Source: UBA11574 sp964591175 (GTDB lineage Bacteria > Desulfobacterota > Desulfobacteria > Desulfobacterales > UBA11574). From it: DNA of 64,000 nt. Location: NCBI GenBank assembly GCA_964591175.1, contig CAZQAF010000007.1:1-64000 (forward strand), given 5' to 3'. Positions 15,794 through 23,611 of this stretch are shown here, piece after piece. The position numbers and the translations under genes were made by a program. The notes under the pieces are model-generated. The model had not been told where the DNA came from and ran no database searches. It saw nothing but the letters and a program-made list of their open reading frames with translations. The number at the start of each line of letters is the position of its first letter. Within the stretch, counting starts at the first letter, position 1.

Positions 15794-17344
15794 TCACAGG
15801 GGGATATTACCGTGTTTACGATCAGACCGGCTGCTCTTTTTGCTCTCCAGAAACTGCAGGGTCCGGATAAGACGGTGTCGTGTATTTCGGGGGAAGATAA
15901 CGTCATCAATATACCCCCGTTTGGCAGCCAGAAACGGATTCATAAAGCGCGCACGGTAATTTTCCATTTTTTCATTCAGCAGCGCATCCGGATCGGCGGC
16001 TGCCTTGATTTCCTTCCGGTAAATGACCTCGCTGGCGCCCCTCGCCCCCATCACCGCAATCTCTGCCGTGGGCCAGGCATAATTGATGTCGCAATGGATA
16101 TGCTTGGAATTCATCACCACATAGGCCCCGCCATAGGCCTTTCGAACAATCACCGTGATGCGGGGCACGGTCGCTTCGATAAAGGCATAAAGGAGTTTGG
16201 CACCGTGACGGATAATACCGCCATGCTCCTGTTCCGGACCGGGCATAAATCCGGGAACGTCCACCAGACAGATGAGCGGTATATTGAACGCATCGCAGAA
16301 ACGAACAAAACGCGCCGCCTTGACGGATGCATTGTTGTCCAAAACCCCGGCCAGGACCGCCGGCTGGTTGGCCACAAGACCGATGGTCTGACCCCCCATG
16401 CGTCCGAAACCGCAAATGATGTTGCCGGCGAAATGAGGCTGCACCTCAAGAAATTCGGCACCATCCAGGATGCTGTAAATCAGCACATTCATATCGTAGC
16501 TCTGGTTGGGCTGAGAGGGCACGAGATAGTCGAGGGTTGGATCGGTACGTTCGGGGGGGTCGTTGAGATCCAGAATCGGCGCTTTCTGGCGGTTGTTTGA
16601 GGGAAGATAGTTGATCAGCTCCCGCACCGCACGCAGGCAGAGAATATCGTTGGGATAGACAAACTGGGCCACCCCGCTCTTTTTGGCATGGACCTGAGCA
16701 CCGCCAAGATCTTCAAAACTGATATCTTTATGGATGACGGTTCTGACCACATTCGGGCCGGTCACAAACATGTATGACGTTTGCTCCACCATAAAGACAA
16801 AATCGGTGATAGACGGGCTGTACACCGCCCCGCCCGCGCAGGGTCCCATAATGCATGAAATCTGCGGGATCACGCCGCTGGCATTAACGTTCCGATGGAA
16901 GATCTCCCCATATGCCGCCAGCGCATCCACCCCCTCCTGAATACGGGCACCTCCGGAATCGTTGAGGCCGATGATCGGGGATCCGACACGGGCGGCCAGA
17001 TCCATGATTTTGCAAATTTTCTGGGAATGCCCCTCTCCCAGGGAACCCCCGATAACCGTGAAATCCTGGCTGAAAACAAAGACCTCCCTGCCGCTGATCG
17101 TTCCATGGCCGGTAATGACCCCGTCGCCCGGGTACACATCACCGTCACAGGCATCGCTTCGACCCACCTTAAGAATATCGATTTCTTCAAACGAACCTTC
17201 GTCGAGCAACAGATCGATTCGCTCTCTGGCTGTAAGTTTTCCATGGTTGTGCTGGATCTCAATCCGCTTTTTCCCGCCGCCTAAAAGGGCGTCCTTGCGC
17301 AATTCAAAGAGTTCCAGAATACTGCTGTGCATGATTTCGACCAT
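15794..17344 (-). CDS. Acyl-CoA carboxylase carboxyltransferase subunit (propionyl-CoA type)
   Basis: Transfers carboxyl from biotin to an acyl-CoA, most likely propionyl-CoA. The 516-residue protein shows the two halves of the crotonase-like carboxyltransferase fold: GKLTARERIDLLLDEGSF, GGSLGEGHSQKI, GLNDSGGARIQEGVDAL and CAGGAVYSP in the first, and GFMPGPEQEHGGIIRHGAK and VIVRKAYGGAYVVMNSKH in the second. The length and these motifs match PccB/MmdA. The ATG at 17344 follows GGGAGG with 5 nt spacing. It begins the BC-CT-isochorismatase run. With no sodium-pump decarboxylase subunits nearby, carboxylase rather than decarboxylase function is inferred. Confidence 0.94.
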   Translation of the reverse strand: MVEIMHSSILELFELRKDALLGGGKKRIEIQHNHGKLTARERIDLLLDEGSFEEIDILKVGRSDACDGDVYPGDGVITGHGTISGREVFVFSQDFTVIGGSLGEGHSQKICKIMDLAARVGSPIIGLNDSGGARIQEGVDALAAYGEIFHRNVNASGVIPQISCIMGPCAGGAVYSPSITDFVFMVEQTSYMFVTGPNVVRTVIHKDISFEDLGGAQVHAKKSGVAQFVYPNDILCLRAVRELINYLPSNNRQKAPILDLNDPPERTDPTLDYLVPSQPNQSYDMNVLIYSILDGAEFLEVQPHFAGNIICGFGRMGGQTIGLVANQPAVLAGVLDNNASVKAARFVRFCDAFNIPLICLVDVPGFMPGPEQEHGGIIRHGAKLLYAFIEATVPRITVIVRKAYGGAYVVMNSKHIHCDINYAWPTAEIAVMGARGASEVIYRKEIKAAADPDALLNEKMENYRARFMNPFLAAKRGYIDDVIFPRNTRHRLIRTLQFLESKKSSRSDRKHGNIPL

Positions 17345-17393
17345 GGCCACCTCCCATATATGAACTTTTAAAATGTATTTCGTTTGGATTTAT

Positions 17394-18713
17394 TTATTCG
17401 GACGTGCGCTTCTTTCGGCCCCTTGATAAACGTAAAGTCCGCTTCGTCGCCACCCGAAAGGTCAATTCGATTAAAAAAGCGGCCCCTGCCATGACAAATA
17501 GAATCCAGAGCTGTCCGGGTGAACTCATGGCAGTCTGCCAGAGAAGACATGCCAATGCGCCAAGACAAAGTCCGATTCCAACGATCGAAAGCCAGCGCTT
17601 GCTCATCGTGTCTTTTGCCAGAACCGTATTGGCGCCGTTAACGGCCGCAAAAATCAACAGGAACCCGGCACTACCCATCGTCGACATGCTGGAAAGGTCG
17701 GCCAGATTGGCAAGGAGCAGGGTGACACCCGACGTAATCAGCAGCCCCTCTATCGGTTCTCCCCATGCCTTTCTTTCCAATGCCTTTGGAAGCTCCCCGT
17801 CCTTTGCAATAACGTAACTCAGCCGGGCTGCCCCGTAAACCGTGGCATTGATGGCGGAAGCCGTCGAAAGCATCGCGGCGATGGCAATCAACAGGAATCC
17901 TGTTTGGCCGAGAGAAGGCCGGGCTGCTTCAGCCAGCGCGTAATCCTGGGCATCGATAATCTTGGCAAACGGCAGGCTCCCTACGGTGACGATCGCCACA
18001 AGGACATAAAGGACGATCACGAAGCCAACGCCGGAATAATATGCGCGGGGCAAAATCTTTTGGGCGTCCCGCACATCCTGAGCTGTGTTGGCAATTAACT
18101 CGAATCCTTCATAGGCCAGAAAGATGATCATTCCGCCGGCGATCAAACTCAGCGGCGATGACCATGCCGAGGGTGCCAGCCGGCTCCTGTCGATGCCCCA
18201 GATCCCGACGGCAATGAAAAAGATCAAAATCACCAACTTGACAAGTACAATCCAATCTTCCGCTTCGCCGATGAATTTAGCGTTCAGAAGGTTCAGCCCG
18301 GTAATCGCAACGATACTGAGGGTAATTAAAATATGCTTCCATAAAAGCTGTGAGGCCGGCGGAAACAATGATGCGCCATAGCTCCCGAAAGCATAAGAAT
18401 AAAGTGACAGCATGACGATGTAGCTTATCCAGAGCAAAATGTTTATACTTCCCGTCAGAAGGCCCGGGCCGAACGCACGATCCAAAAACGCAACAGTTCC
18501 GCCTTGACTGGGAAAGGCAACGGAGAGTCGCGCATAGGAATAAGAGGTGACGAGCGCAACGATTCCTGCAATCAGGAATGCGACGGGGGCGCCTCCCCGG
18601 GTCAAATCGACGGACAGGCCAAGAACGGCAAAAATGCCGCCGCCCACCATGCCGCCGATTCCTATCGCAGTTACCTCCCAGTATCCGAGCTTTCCGTTTT
18701 TATGTCCGCTCAT
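17394..18713 (-). CDS. APC-superfamily amino-acid permease
   Basis: Inner-membrane amino-acid transporter with about 12 hydrophobic segments in 439 residues. The first helix has the unwound substrate-binding signature GIGGMVGGGIFAVLG, and FLAYEGFELIANTAQDV matches the helix-6 region of the superfamily. A short basic tail rich in Arg and Lys ends the protein. It lies 49 bp upstream of the carboxyltransferase gene on the same strand, so it may feed amino-acid carbon to the propionyl-CoA pathway (inference). It is divergent from the metal-uptake locus. Specific substrate unknown. Confidence 0.92.
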   Translation of the reverse strand: MSGHKNGKLGYWEVTAIGIGGMVGGGIFAVLGLSVDLTRGGAPVAFLIAGIVALVTSYSYARLSVAFPSQGGTVAFLDRAFGPGLLTGSINILLWISYIVMLSLYSYAFGSYGASLFPPASQLLWKHILITLSIVAITGLNLLNAKFIGEAEDWIVLVKLVILIFFIAVGIWGIDRSRLAPSAWSSPLSLIAGGMIIFLAYEGFELIANTAQDVRDAQKILPRAYYSGVGFVIVLYVLVAIVTVGSLPFAKIIDAQDYALAEAARPSLGQTGFLLIAIAAMLSTASAINATVYGAARLSYVIAKDGELPKALERKAWGEPIEGLLITSGVTLLLANLADLSSMSTMGSAGFLLIFAAVNGANTVLAKDTMSKRWLSIVGIGLCLGALACLLWQTAMSSPGQLWILFVMAGAAFLIELTFRVATKRTLRLSRGRKKRTSE

Positions 18714-18921
18714 GGTGAACCTGCCATCTCAGTTTGCTCCAATTGTTTTACGCACATATTGAATTAGTAAAACAAGTCAGAAACGAAAACAAGTCCTTTC
18801 CATTATTCCCTCAATGGTTATTATACGATTGTTTGGTAAACTTGATGGTGTGCATGGAATGACGAATATCTATAAAAAGGCTTGGGTTGTGACCGAGCAA
18901 CGTTGAGTCTTAAAATAGATA

Positions 18922-18949
18922 TTGACAAAAATGCTTGTCATGTTAATCT
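18922..18949 (+). promoter_or_regulatory. Promoter of the metal-uptake operon
   Basis: A consensus -35 TTGACA (18922-18927) is followed after 16 bp by TAATCT (18944-18949). Transcription would begin near 18957, giving a leader of about 215 nt before the ATG at 19172. The -10 overlaps the left arm of an inverted repeat, a normal position for a repressor site. Confidence 0.65.
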
Positions 18950-18977
18950 ATTGAATAATTGACAACATGAAGTTGTC
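18938..18977. promoter_or_regulatory. Operator-like inverted repeats over the metal-uptake promoter
   Basis: Two overlapping perfect inverted repeats are seen. The first is TCATGTT (18938-18944) with AACATGA (18964-18970), 19-nt spacer. The second is GACAAC (18961-18966) - atgaa - GTTGTC (18972-18977). They cover the -10 and the expected start site. A metal-dependent repressor such as NikR or a Fur/MntR-type protein is a reasonable candidate given the downstream Co/Ni transporter, but neither half-site is an exact match to a consensus I can vouch for. Confidence 0.5.
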
Positions 18978-19061
18978 TACACCGGAAGGACATCCGATTG
19001 GATACAAGGAAAAATGATGTTCTCCCGCCGTTACAGCTAAAAAAACCGACTTTATAATTCA

Positions 19062-19112
19062 AGCCATGAAGGCTTCCGGGGCATTCCTGGAGTCTTCATG
19101 GCTTTTTTATTT
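19062..19112 (+). terminator. Intrinsic terminator in the leader of the metal-uptake operon
   Basis: The arm agccatgaag (19062-19071) pairs with cttcatggct (19094-19103), and about five further inner pairs including wobbles extend the stem. A T-rich tract (ttttttattttt) follows at once. It lies between the promoter and the first gene, 60 bp before the ATG, so readthrough must be allowed for the operon to be expressed. This arrangement suggests attenuation. I could not match the leader to a cobalamin riboswitch B12 box or another known class by eye. Confidence 0.7.
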
Positions 19113-19171
19113 TTAAAATTCAACGGATTTGAATGTTTAAACGGGGTATGGAAAGAAAAGGAAAACCAACT

Positions 19172-20257
19172 ATGAAGATCCTTGTTGCTGCTGTTGCTTT
19201 ATGCGCTGTCCTGGGCGCGGCATCCGCATGGGCGGAAAATTCAAAGCCGGCTGAAGACTCGGATGTGAAGCAAGAGATAACCGATTTGAAAAACAGGGTC
19301 ACGACGCTTTCCCGGCTTCAACTCGAAGGCGGGATCAGCGCCGGTTTTTTCTATGCATCCAATCCCGGGATGGACGTATCCGATAACGATTTTCTCCTCT
19401 CAAACTTTCTTGTTCAACTGTCTTCCAACAATTCGGATATGCCGGTGGGGTTTGTCGGGGCTTTCGGCGAAACATCGACGCCGTCTCTTCTTTCAACCCC
19501 TGAAAACAACACCAGTTTTGACATCGAGTACGCATCTCTTATTTTCAAGCCGATATCCGATGTAAAGATTGAGATGGGCCTGCTCCAGCCGAACGCGGGT
19601 TTTGAAAACACGTATACCTATCATAATATCAATGTAATACTTGGCGCCATCGCTTCCCAGCAGCCATACAACGCCTATGGGGCAAGACTCGACTACGATA
19701 TTCACCGGTTTCATTTGAGCGCAGGATATTACAAGAAAAGGCTCGATCAAACAGAGTACAATGACAACGGGTCAACCCCGGGTGACAGTTGGGAAATCGG
19801 GGTCAGCGGTCCGTTACTGAACAATACATTCAGCGTCTATCATTATCATCTCGAAGGAGAGAGAAATCTGACGGGCGCAGTCATCGAACGGACCGTAAAT
19901 AATGTCTATCTGGCCGTCAACATCGATTACTGGAACCGGGACAGCGATATGAATCACCTTTACTCAAGCGGATCGGCCATCGGCGGCGCGTTCTATATCG
20001 CCCCCCGGTTCGGTCATTTCCTGATTCCGCTCCGGCTGGAATATATCGACCAGGGGGAAAGCCGGATTTACATCGAAGATGCGAATGCAACACATATATA
20101 CACGGCAACGATCAGCCCGACTTACCGATTTGGCGAAAATGCCTATATCCGGGTCGAATCGGCCTATGTACATGCCGACCATGCTTTTGCCGACAAAAAC
20201 GGGGACAGTAAAAACAGCAGGATCTGCCTAGCGGCAGAGGTCGGGTACCTTTTTTAA
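19172..20257 (+). CDS. Outer-membrane beta-barrel protein (OmpL/BBP2-like), metal-uptake operon
   Basis: The 361-residue precursor has a signal peptide (MKILVAAVALCAVLGAASAWA) and then a short helical stretch (EITDLKNRVTTLSRLQ). The rest is an aromatic-rich series of alternating strands ending in VGYLF, with a terminal Phe as in Bam-targeted barrels. No plug domain or TonB box is seen, so it is a porin rather than a TonB-dependent receptor. The ATG at 19172 is chosen because the signal peptide starts there; GGA lies about 10 nt upstream. It is the first gene before cbiM (30-bp gap), which suggests that it lets cobalt or nickel, possibly chelated, across the outer membrane (inference). Confidence 0.8.
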   Translation: MKILVAAVALCAVLGAASAWAENSKPAEDSDVKQEITDLKNRVTTLSRLQLEGGISAGFFYASNPGMDVSDNDFLLSNFLVQLSSNNSDMPVGFVGAFGETSTPSLLSTPENNTSFDIEYASLIFKPISDVKIEMGLLQPNAGFENTYTYHNINVILGAIASQQPYNAYGARLDYDIHRFHLSAGYYKKRLDQTEYNDNGSTPGDSWEIGVSGPLLNNTFSVYHYHLEGERNLTGAVIERTVNNVYLAVNIDYWNRDSDMNHLYSSGSAIGGAFYIAPRFGHFLIPLRLEYIDQGESRIYIEDANATHIYTATISPTYRFGENAYIRVESAYVHADHAFADKNGDSKNSRICLAAEVGYLF

Positions 20258-20287
20258 GATGACTTCTAAATACAGGAGGCATAAGAC

Positions 20288-20980
20288 ATGCATATCCCAG
20301 ACGGATATTTGAGCCCGCAAACCTGCGCGGTCATGTATGCCGCAGTAGCCCCTTTCTGGTATACGGCGGCGCGTAAGCTCAAAAGAACACTGACTTCCAA
20401 AACCGTTCCGCTTTTAAGCATTTTTTCGGCATTTTCCTTTGTGATCATGATGTTCAACGCGCCGGTCCCCGGAGGGACTACGGCACATGCAACTGGTGCG
20501 GCCCTGATGGCGATCATACTCGGGCCGTGGGCGGCTATTATCGGGGTGTCCTCGGCCCTTTTCATACAGGCGCTGTTCTTCGGGGACGGCGGGATTCTGG
20601 CCTTTGGGGCCAATGCCTTCAATATGGCGGTGGCTATTCCCCTTATCGGATACTGGGCATACCGGTTGATTGCACGTTCAGCGCCGATGAAATCCTCCCG
20701 GCACTGGGTGGGGGCGGCTGTCGGAGGGTATGTGGGGATCAATGCCGCAGCATTGCTGGCGGCCGTTGAATTCGGCCTGCAACCCCTTTTGTTTCACACG
20801 GCAAACGGAACGCCCCTCTATTGCCCCTACAATCTGTCCCAGGCAATCCCAGCGATGATGTTTGCCCACCTCACGGTTGCCGGACTGGCTGAAGCGGTCG
20901 TCACCGCCGGGGTCCTGGTGTTTTTGAAAAAATCGATGCCTGAAGTCTTAACCGGTATTGCAAAGGAGGCGCGCATATGA
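20288..20980 (+). CDS. cbiM: ECF cobalt/nickel transporter substrate-binding membrane subunit CbiM/NikM
   Basis: S-component of a group I energy-coupling-factor transporter that captures Co2+ or Ni2+. The N-terminus is MHIPDGYLSP; the free amino group and His2 coordinate the metal, so the ATG at 20288 (GGAGG upstream) must be correct. About six or seven hydrophobic segments follow, with NAPVPGGTTAHATGAAL and FFGDGGILAFGANAFNMA as conserved metal-site loops. At 230 residues it has family length. It overlaps the next gene by ATGA. Cobalt versus nickel cannot be decided from CbiM alone. Confidence 0.95.
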   Translation: MHIPDGYLSPQTCAVMYAAVAPFWYTAARKLKRTLTSKTVPLLSIFSAFSFVIMMFNAPVPGGTTAHATGAALMAIILGPWAAIIGVSSALFIQALFFGDGGILAFGANAFNMAVAIPLIGYWAYRLIARSAPMKSSRHWVGAAVGGYVGINAAALLAAVEFGLQPLLFHTANGTPLYCPYNLSQAIPAMMFAHLTVAGLAEAVVTAGVLVFLKKSMPEVLTGIAKEARI

Positions 20981-21297
20981 AAAGATGGGCCAAACTTTTT
21001 ATCGGTCTGATTGTCTTAGGTCTTCTCGTTCCCATCGGCCTGCTCGCATCCGGAACCGCCTGGGGAGAGTGGGGGAAAGACACCTTTATTCAAATGATCG
21101 GCTACATCCCCAAAGGGCTCGAACGGTTTTCCGAAATCTGGCACGCTCCGTTTCACGACTATACCGTTTCCGGGACCGGAAACCATATCAGTTATATTTT
21201 ATCGGCTTTCGGCGGGATGGCCCTGGTCCTGGTGATTACATGGGGCGTCGGAAAAATTCTGGCGCGCAAGAATAATGACCGTCCCAATGGAAAATGA
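20977..21297 (+). CDS. PDGLE-domain/CbiN-NikN-like small subunit of the ECF transporter
   Basis: The 106-residue protein has two hydrophobic helices, residues 5-28 and about 70-92. A periplasmic loop with ERFSEIWHAPFHDYTV lies between them. This is the layout of the PDGLE/NikN-type auxiliary subunit that follows CbiM in many Co/Ni ECF operons. The second helix region GGMALVLVITWGVGKIL precedes a basic cytoplasmic tail. It overlaps cbiM by 4 bp and is preceded by AAAGGAGG. It is needed with CbiM for metal loading in characterised systems; here that is inferred from position. Confidence 0.85.
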   Translation: MKRWAKLFIGLIVLGLLVPIGLLASGTAWGEWGKDTFIQMIGYIPKGLERFSEIWHAPFHDYTVSGTGNHISYILSAFGGMALVLVITWGVGKILARKNNDRPNGK

Positions 21298-21321
21298 TTC
21301 TACCCGATAAGGCATATTAAA

Positions 21322-22179
21322 ATGGGAAAGGATTTTGTTGCAAAAACACTCGCAGAAACCACAAGAGCCATTGAATATTCGGTTTTTGCAAATCAGTATG
21401 CCGAAAAAAAGGGGTTTCTGCAACGTATCGATCCCCGGGTCAAACTATTGACGACCCTTGCGCTTTTAATCGTCATCGGGCTCACTCATCGTCTGGAAGT
21501 GCTGCTGACCCTTTATATGGGGACCCTGGTTCTGGCTGCATTTTCCCGGGTCTCTTTAGGTTTTTTCATCAAACGGGTCTGGGTATTTATACCGCTCTTT
21601 ACCGGTATTGTTGCATTGCCTGCGGTCTTTAACATCGTGACACCGGGCAAACCACTTTTTACGATCATCTCTTTTATGTCGCCGCATACTTTCGGTCCGT
21701 TTCATATCCCTCAACACATCACCGTAACGGCACAGGGCGTATCAGGGGTTGCAATACTCGTGACGCGTGTCGCGGCTTCAGTGTCCATGGCCGTTCTTCT
21801 GGTTGTGACCACGCAATGGATCCGCCTGTTAAAGGCCCTGTATGTATTAAAGATCCCGGAGGTCGTCATCATGATCCTGGCCATGACCTACCGGTATATT
21901 CATCTTTTTTTGAGAACCGTCGAGGGGATGTTTCTGGCCAAAAAAAGCCGGGAAATATCGGATTTGAAGTTAAAAGAGGAACATGGCTGGATCGCCTCGA
22001 GGCTGGGTGTTCTTGTGGGCAAATCTTATCGGCTCAGCAATGAAGTGCATCTGGCGATGACCTCTCGGGGATGGACCGGGAACCCGACGCTCATGGACGA
22101 TTTTACCATCAATCGTATCGACGGGTTGTGGATGGTCATCACCCTTGCCGTCGTAATTTTATGGATCGTTTTCAGGTGA
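21322..22179 (+). CDS. cbiQ: ECF transporter transmembrane component CbiQ
   Basis: T-component that couples the ATPase to the CbiM S-component. The 285-residue protein has about five hydrophobic segments. The characteristic cytoplasmic region with two short A-R-x-type motifs is represented by AMTYRYIHLFLRTVEGMFLAKKSRE and AMTSRGWTGN. The N-terminal RIDPRVKLLTTLALL is the usual CbiQ opening. It lies 24 bp after the PDGLE gene and 3 bp before cbiO. Confidence 0.94.
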   Translation: MGKDFVAKTLAETTRAIEYSVFANQYAEKKGFLQRIDPRVKLLTTLALLIVIGLTHRLEVLLTLYMGTLVLAAFSRVSLGFFIKRVWVFIPLFTGIVALPAVFNIVTPGKPLFTIISFMSPHTFGPFHIPQHITVTAQGVSGVAILVTRVAASVSMAVLLVVTTQWIRLLKALYVLKIPEVVIMILAMTYRYIHLFLRTVEGMFLAKKSREISDLKLKEEHGWIASRLGVLVGKSYRLSNEVHLAMTSRGWTGNPTLMDDFTINRIDGLWMVITLAVVILWIVFR

Positions 22180-22182
22180 AGG

Positions 22183-22983
22183 ATGGAGAATAACTGCGTA
22201 TTTGAACTGACAGATGTCACCTTTGATTACATGGACAATGTTCATGCCATCGAATCGATCGATCTGAAAATTCATAAAGGAGAGACGATCGCGATTCTGG
22301 GGGCCAACGGGTCGGGGAAGTCGACGCTTCTCAAGCTCTTGGATGGTCTTTACGCGCCCAGCAAAGGGGAATTTCAGGCATTTGGTTCCATCATCAACGA
22401 AACAACCCTGCGTGATAAAAAAATGGCACGGGATTTTCACAGAAAAGTGGGGCTGGTTTTTCAGGATCCGGATGTTCAGCTCTTTCTTCCCACCGTATGG
22501 GATGAGGTGGCCTTTGCCCCGCTGCAGATGGGTCTTTCCAAACAGAAGGTGACGGAAGTGGTCTCCGACGCACTGACCCAACTGGCGTTATATCATCTCA
22601 AAGACAGGGCGCCCTATCACTTGAGCGAAGGGGAGAAGAAAAAGGTTTCCATCGCGTCGGTACTCACCCTGGACCCTGAAGTGTGGCTCATGGATGAACC
22701 GACCGCCAGCCTCGATCCACGGACCCAGGGATGGGTCATCGATTTTATCCTGGAACTATCCGAAAAAGGAAAAACAACGGTCATTGCCACTCATGATCTG
22801 GAAATTCCCCATGTTGCAACGAATGTCTGTTATGTCCTGGGCCAGGATCATAAGATGCTGGTTAAGGGCGAAACCCATGACATATTAAACCGGGAGGACA
22901 TCCTGGTAAAGGCGAATCTCATCCACCAACATCGTCATGTTCACGCCAATGTCGCCCATACCCACAAACACTGGCATTATTAG
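22183..22983 (+). CDS. cbiO: ECF transporter ATPase CbiO with His-rich tail
   Basis: ATP-binding subunit of the Co/Ni transporter, 266 residues. Walker A is GANGSGKST, the Q-loop is VFQDPDVQLF, the signature is LSEGEKKKVSIA, Walker B is VWLMDEP, and the switch His is in ATHDLE. The last 25 residues are His-rich (HQHRHVHANVAHTHKHWHY), as in some nickel/cobalt-handling proteins, and may buffer metal. The TAG stop is formed at the junction with palindromic repeat copy C, so the original C-terminus could have been longer. It is last in the operon and starts 3 bp after cbiQ. Confidence 0.95.
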   Translation: MENNCVFELTDVTFDYMDNVHAIESIDLKIHKGETIAILGANGSGKSTLLKLLDGLYAPSKGEFQAFGSIINETTLRDKKMARDFHRKVGLVFQDPDVQLFLPTVWDEVAFAPLQMGLSKQKVTEVVSDALTQLALYHLKDRAPYHLSEGEKKKVSIASVLTLDPEVWLMDEPTASLDPRTQGWVIDFILELSEKGKTTVIATHDLEIPHVATNVCYVLGQDHKMLVKGETHDILNREDILVKANLIHQHRHVHANVAHTHKHWHY

Positions 22984-23171
22984 AAGTGGTTTCAAAACCC
23001 CCTCTCGGGCTCAATCCGCCAAAGGCGGACAAGTCTCTGTGTTGGACTGAACCGTCCAATCCTCGAAATATTCCCGATATGGATGCTTGTCCCGATTTTG
23101 TTAATCGGGGCGGTTGGCCGTTTCAGTCCGTCTTGACCTTGAGCCCGATTGAAGGTTTTGAAACCACTTCT
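22982..23171. repeat. Palindromic MITE-like repeat, copy C (190 bp)
   Basis: Terminal inverted repeats are intact (agaagtggtttcaaaacc from 22982, complement to 23171). TA flanks both sides (22981-22982 and 23171-23172). Internal hairpins are TCCGCC-aaa-GGCGGA and CCCGATT-ttgtt-AATCGGG. The main internal stem is GGACTGAA (23044-23051) with TTCAGTCC (23122-23129). It is close to copy B except for the absence of the CCCGCT hairpin. It separates the convergent cbiO and the 67-aa membrane gene. Confidence 0.92.
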
Positions 23172-23194
23172 ATCAGGCTGTTGAAAAAATTTTG

Positions 23195-23398
23195 TCATTT
23201 AAGAATAAACGGCAACGCCGTTAAAACAATACCCGATAGTACCAGGAAATATATATTTGAAATAAAATAGGGGACAACCATTAAGCCGATGCCGCTGAAA
23301 AGCGGAACAAAAGCCTTTTGTTTTTTACCGTAAACAAATAATGCCAACCCTATTGATCCGAATATGATTCCCCAAATTAAGGTCGATGCGCTCATCAT
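23195..23398 (-). CDS. Small membrane protein, 67 aa
   Basis: The product is almost wholly hydrophobic: one segment at residues 5-23 (LIWGIIFGSIGLALFVYG), a short KKQK loop, then two more hydrophobic stretches to the C-terminus. Similar tiny membrane proteins occur in deltaproteobacteria and are sometimes labelled amino-acid transport protein without evidence. The start has two consecutive ATG codons (23398 and 23395) with only a weak purine-rich site upstream. It is convergent with cbiO across repeat copy C. Function unknown. Confidence 0.65.
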   Translation of the reverse strand: MMSASTLIWGIIFGSIGLALFVYGKKQKAFVPLFSGIGLMVVPYFISNIYFLVLSGIVLTALPFILK

Positions 23399-23538
23399 TT
23401 TCTATCTTTCATTTTTTTAACACATTTAACATCCATGTGATATCTTAAATCTCCTTTTTCTCCGGTTTTTTTGCGGACATAATGACCCTGTAGAATCATT
23501 CAAAAGCCTAAAAAGCCCTTTTCCTGAAAAAGCCGCGG

Positions 23539-23568
23539 TTGACATTCCGTGTCCTCTTCGGCTAGGAT
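23539..23568 (+). promoter_or_regulatory. Promoter candidate for the secreted amidase
   Basis: TTGACA (23539-23544) and TAGGAT (23563-23568) are separated by 18 bp. They lie about 45 bp upstream of the chosen amidase start. The -10 matches only four of six consensus bases. Confidence 0.45.
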
Positions 23569-23611
23569 ACTTTTTCATAAATATTTTTTTAAAGCAAGCT
23601 TGTTGAATCTG

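Larger units (their letters stand above)
18714..19171. other. Divergent regulatory interval between permease and metal-uptake operon
   Basis: This 458-bp gene-free interval holds the start regions of two divergent transcription units. The left part (18714-18920) is AT-rich and must contain the permease promoter; a TATAAT is visible on the minus strand around 18820 but without a good -35. The right part contains a strong promoter, overlapping inverted repeats and an intrinsic terminator hairpin ahead of the outer-membrane barrel gene; these are listed separately. Confidence 0.6.

Noticed and set aside
18950..19112. Cobalamin riboswitch ahead of the metal-uptake operon
   Set aside because: No B12 box (GCCACTG-like or AGCCAGGAGACCTGCC-like) could be found; only the terminator-like hairpin is clear.
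22982..23270. ORF inside repeat copy C (and the like in copy B at 8784)
   Set aside because: Both arise because the repeat copies share sequence; they contain hairpin DNA and no protein family signal.
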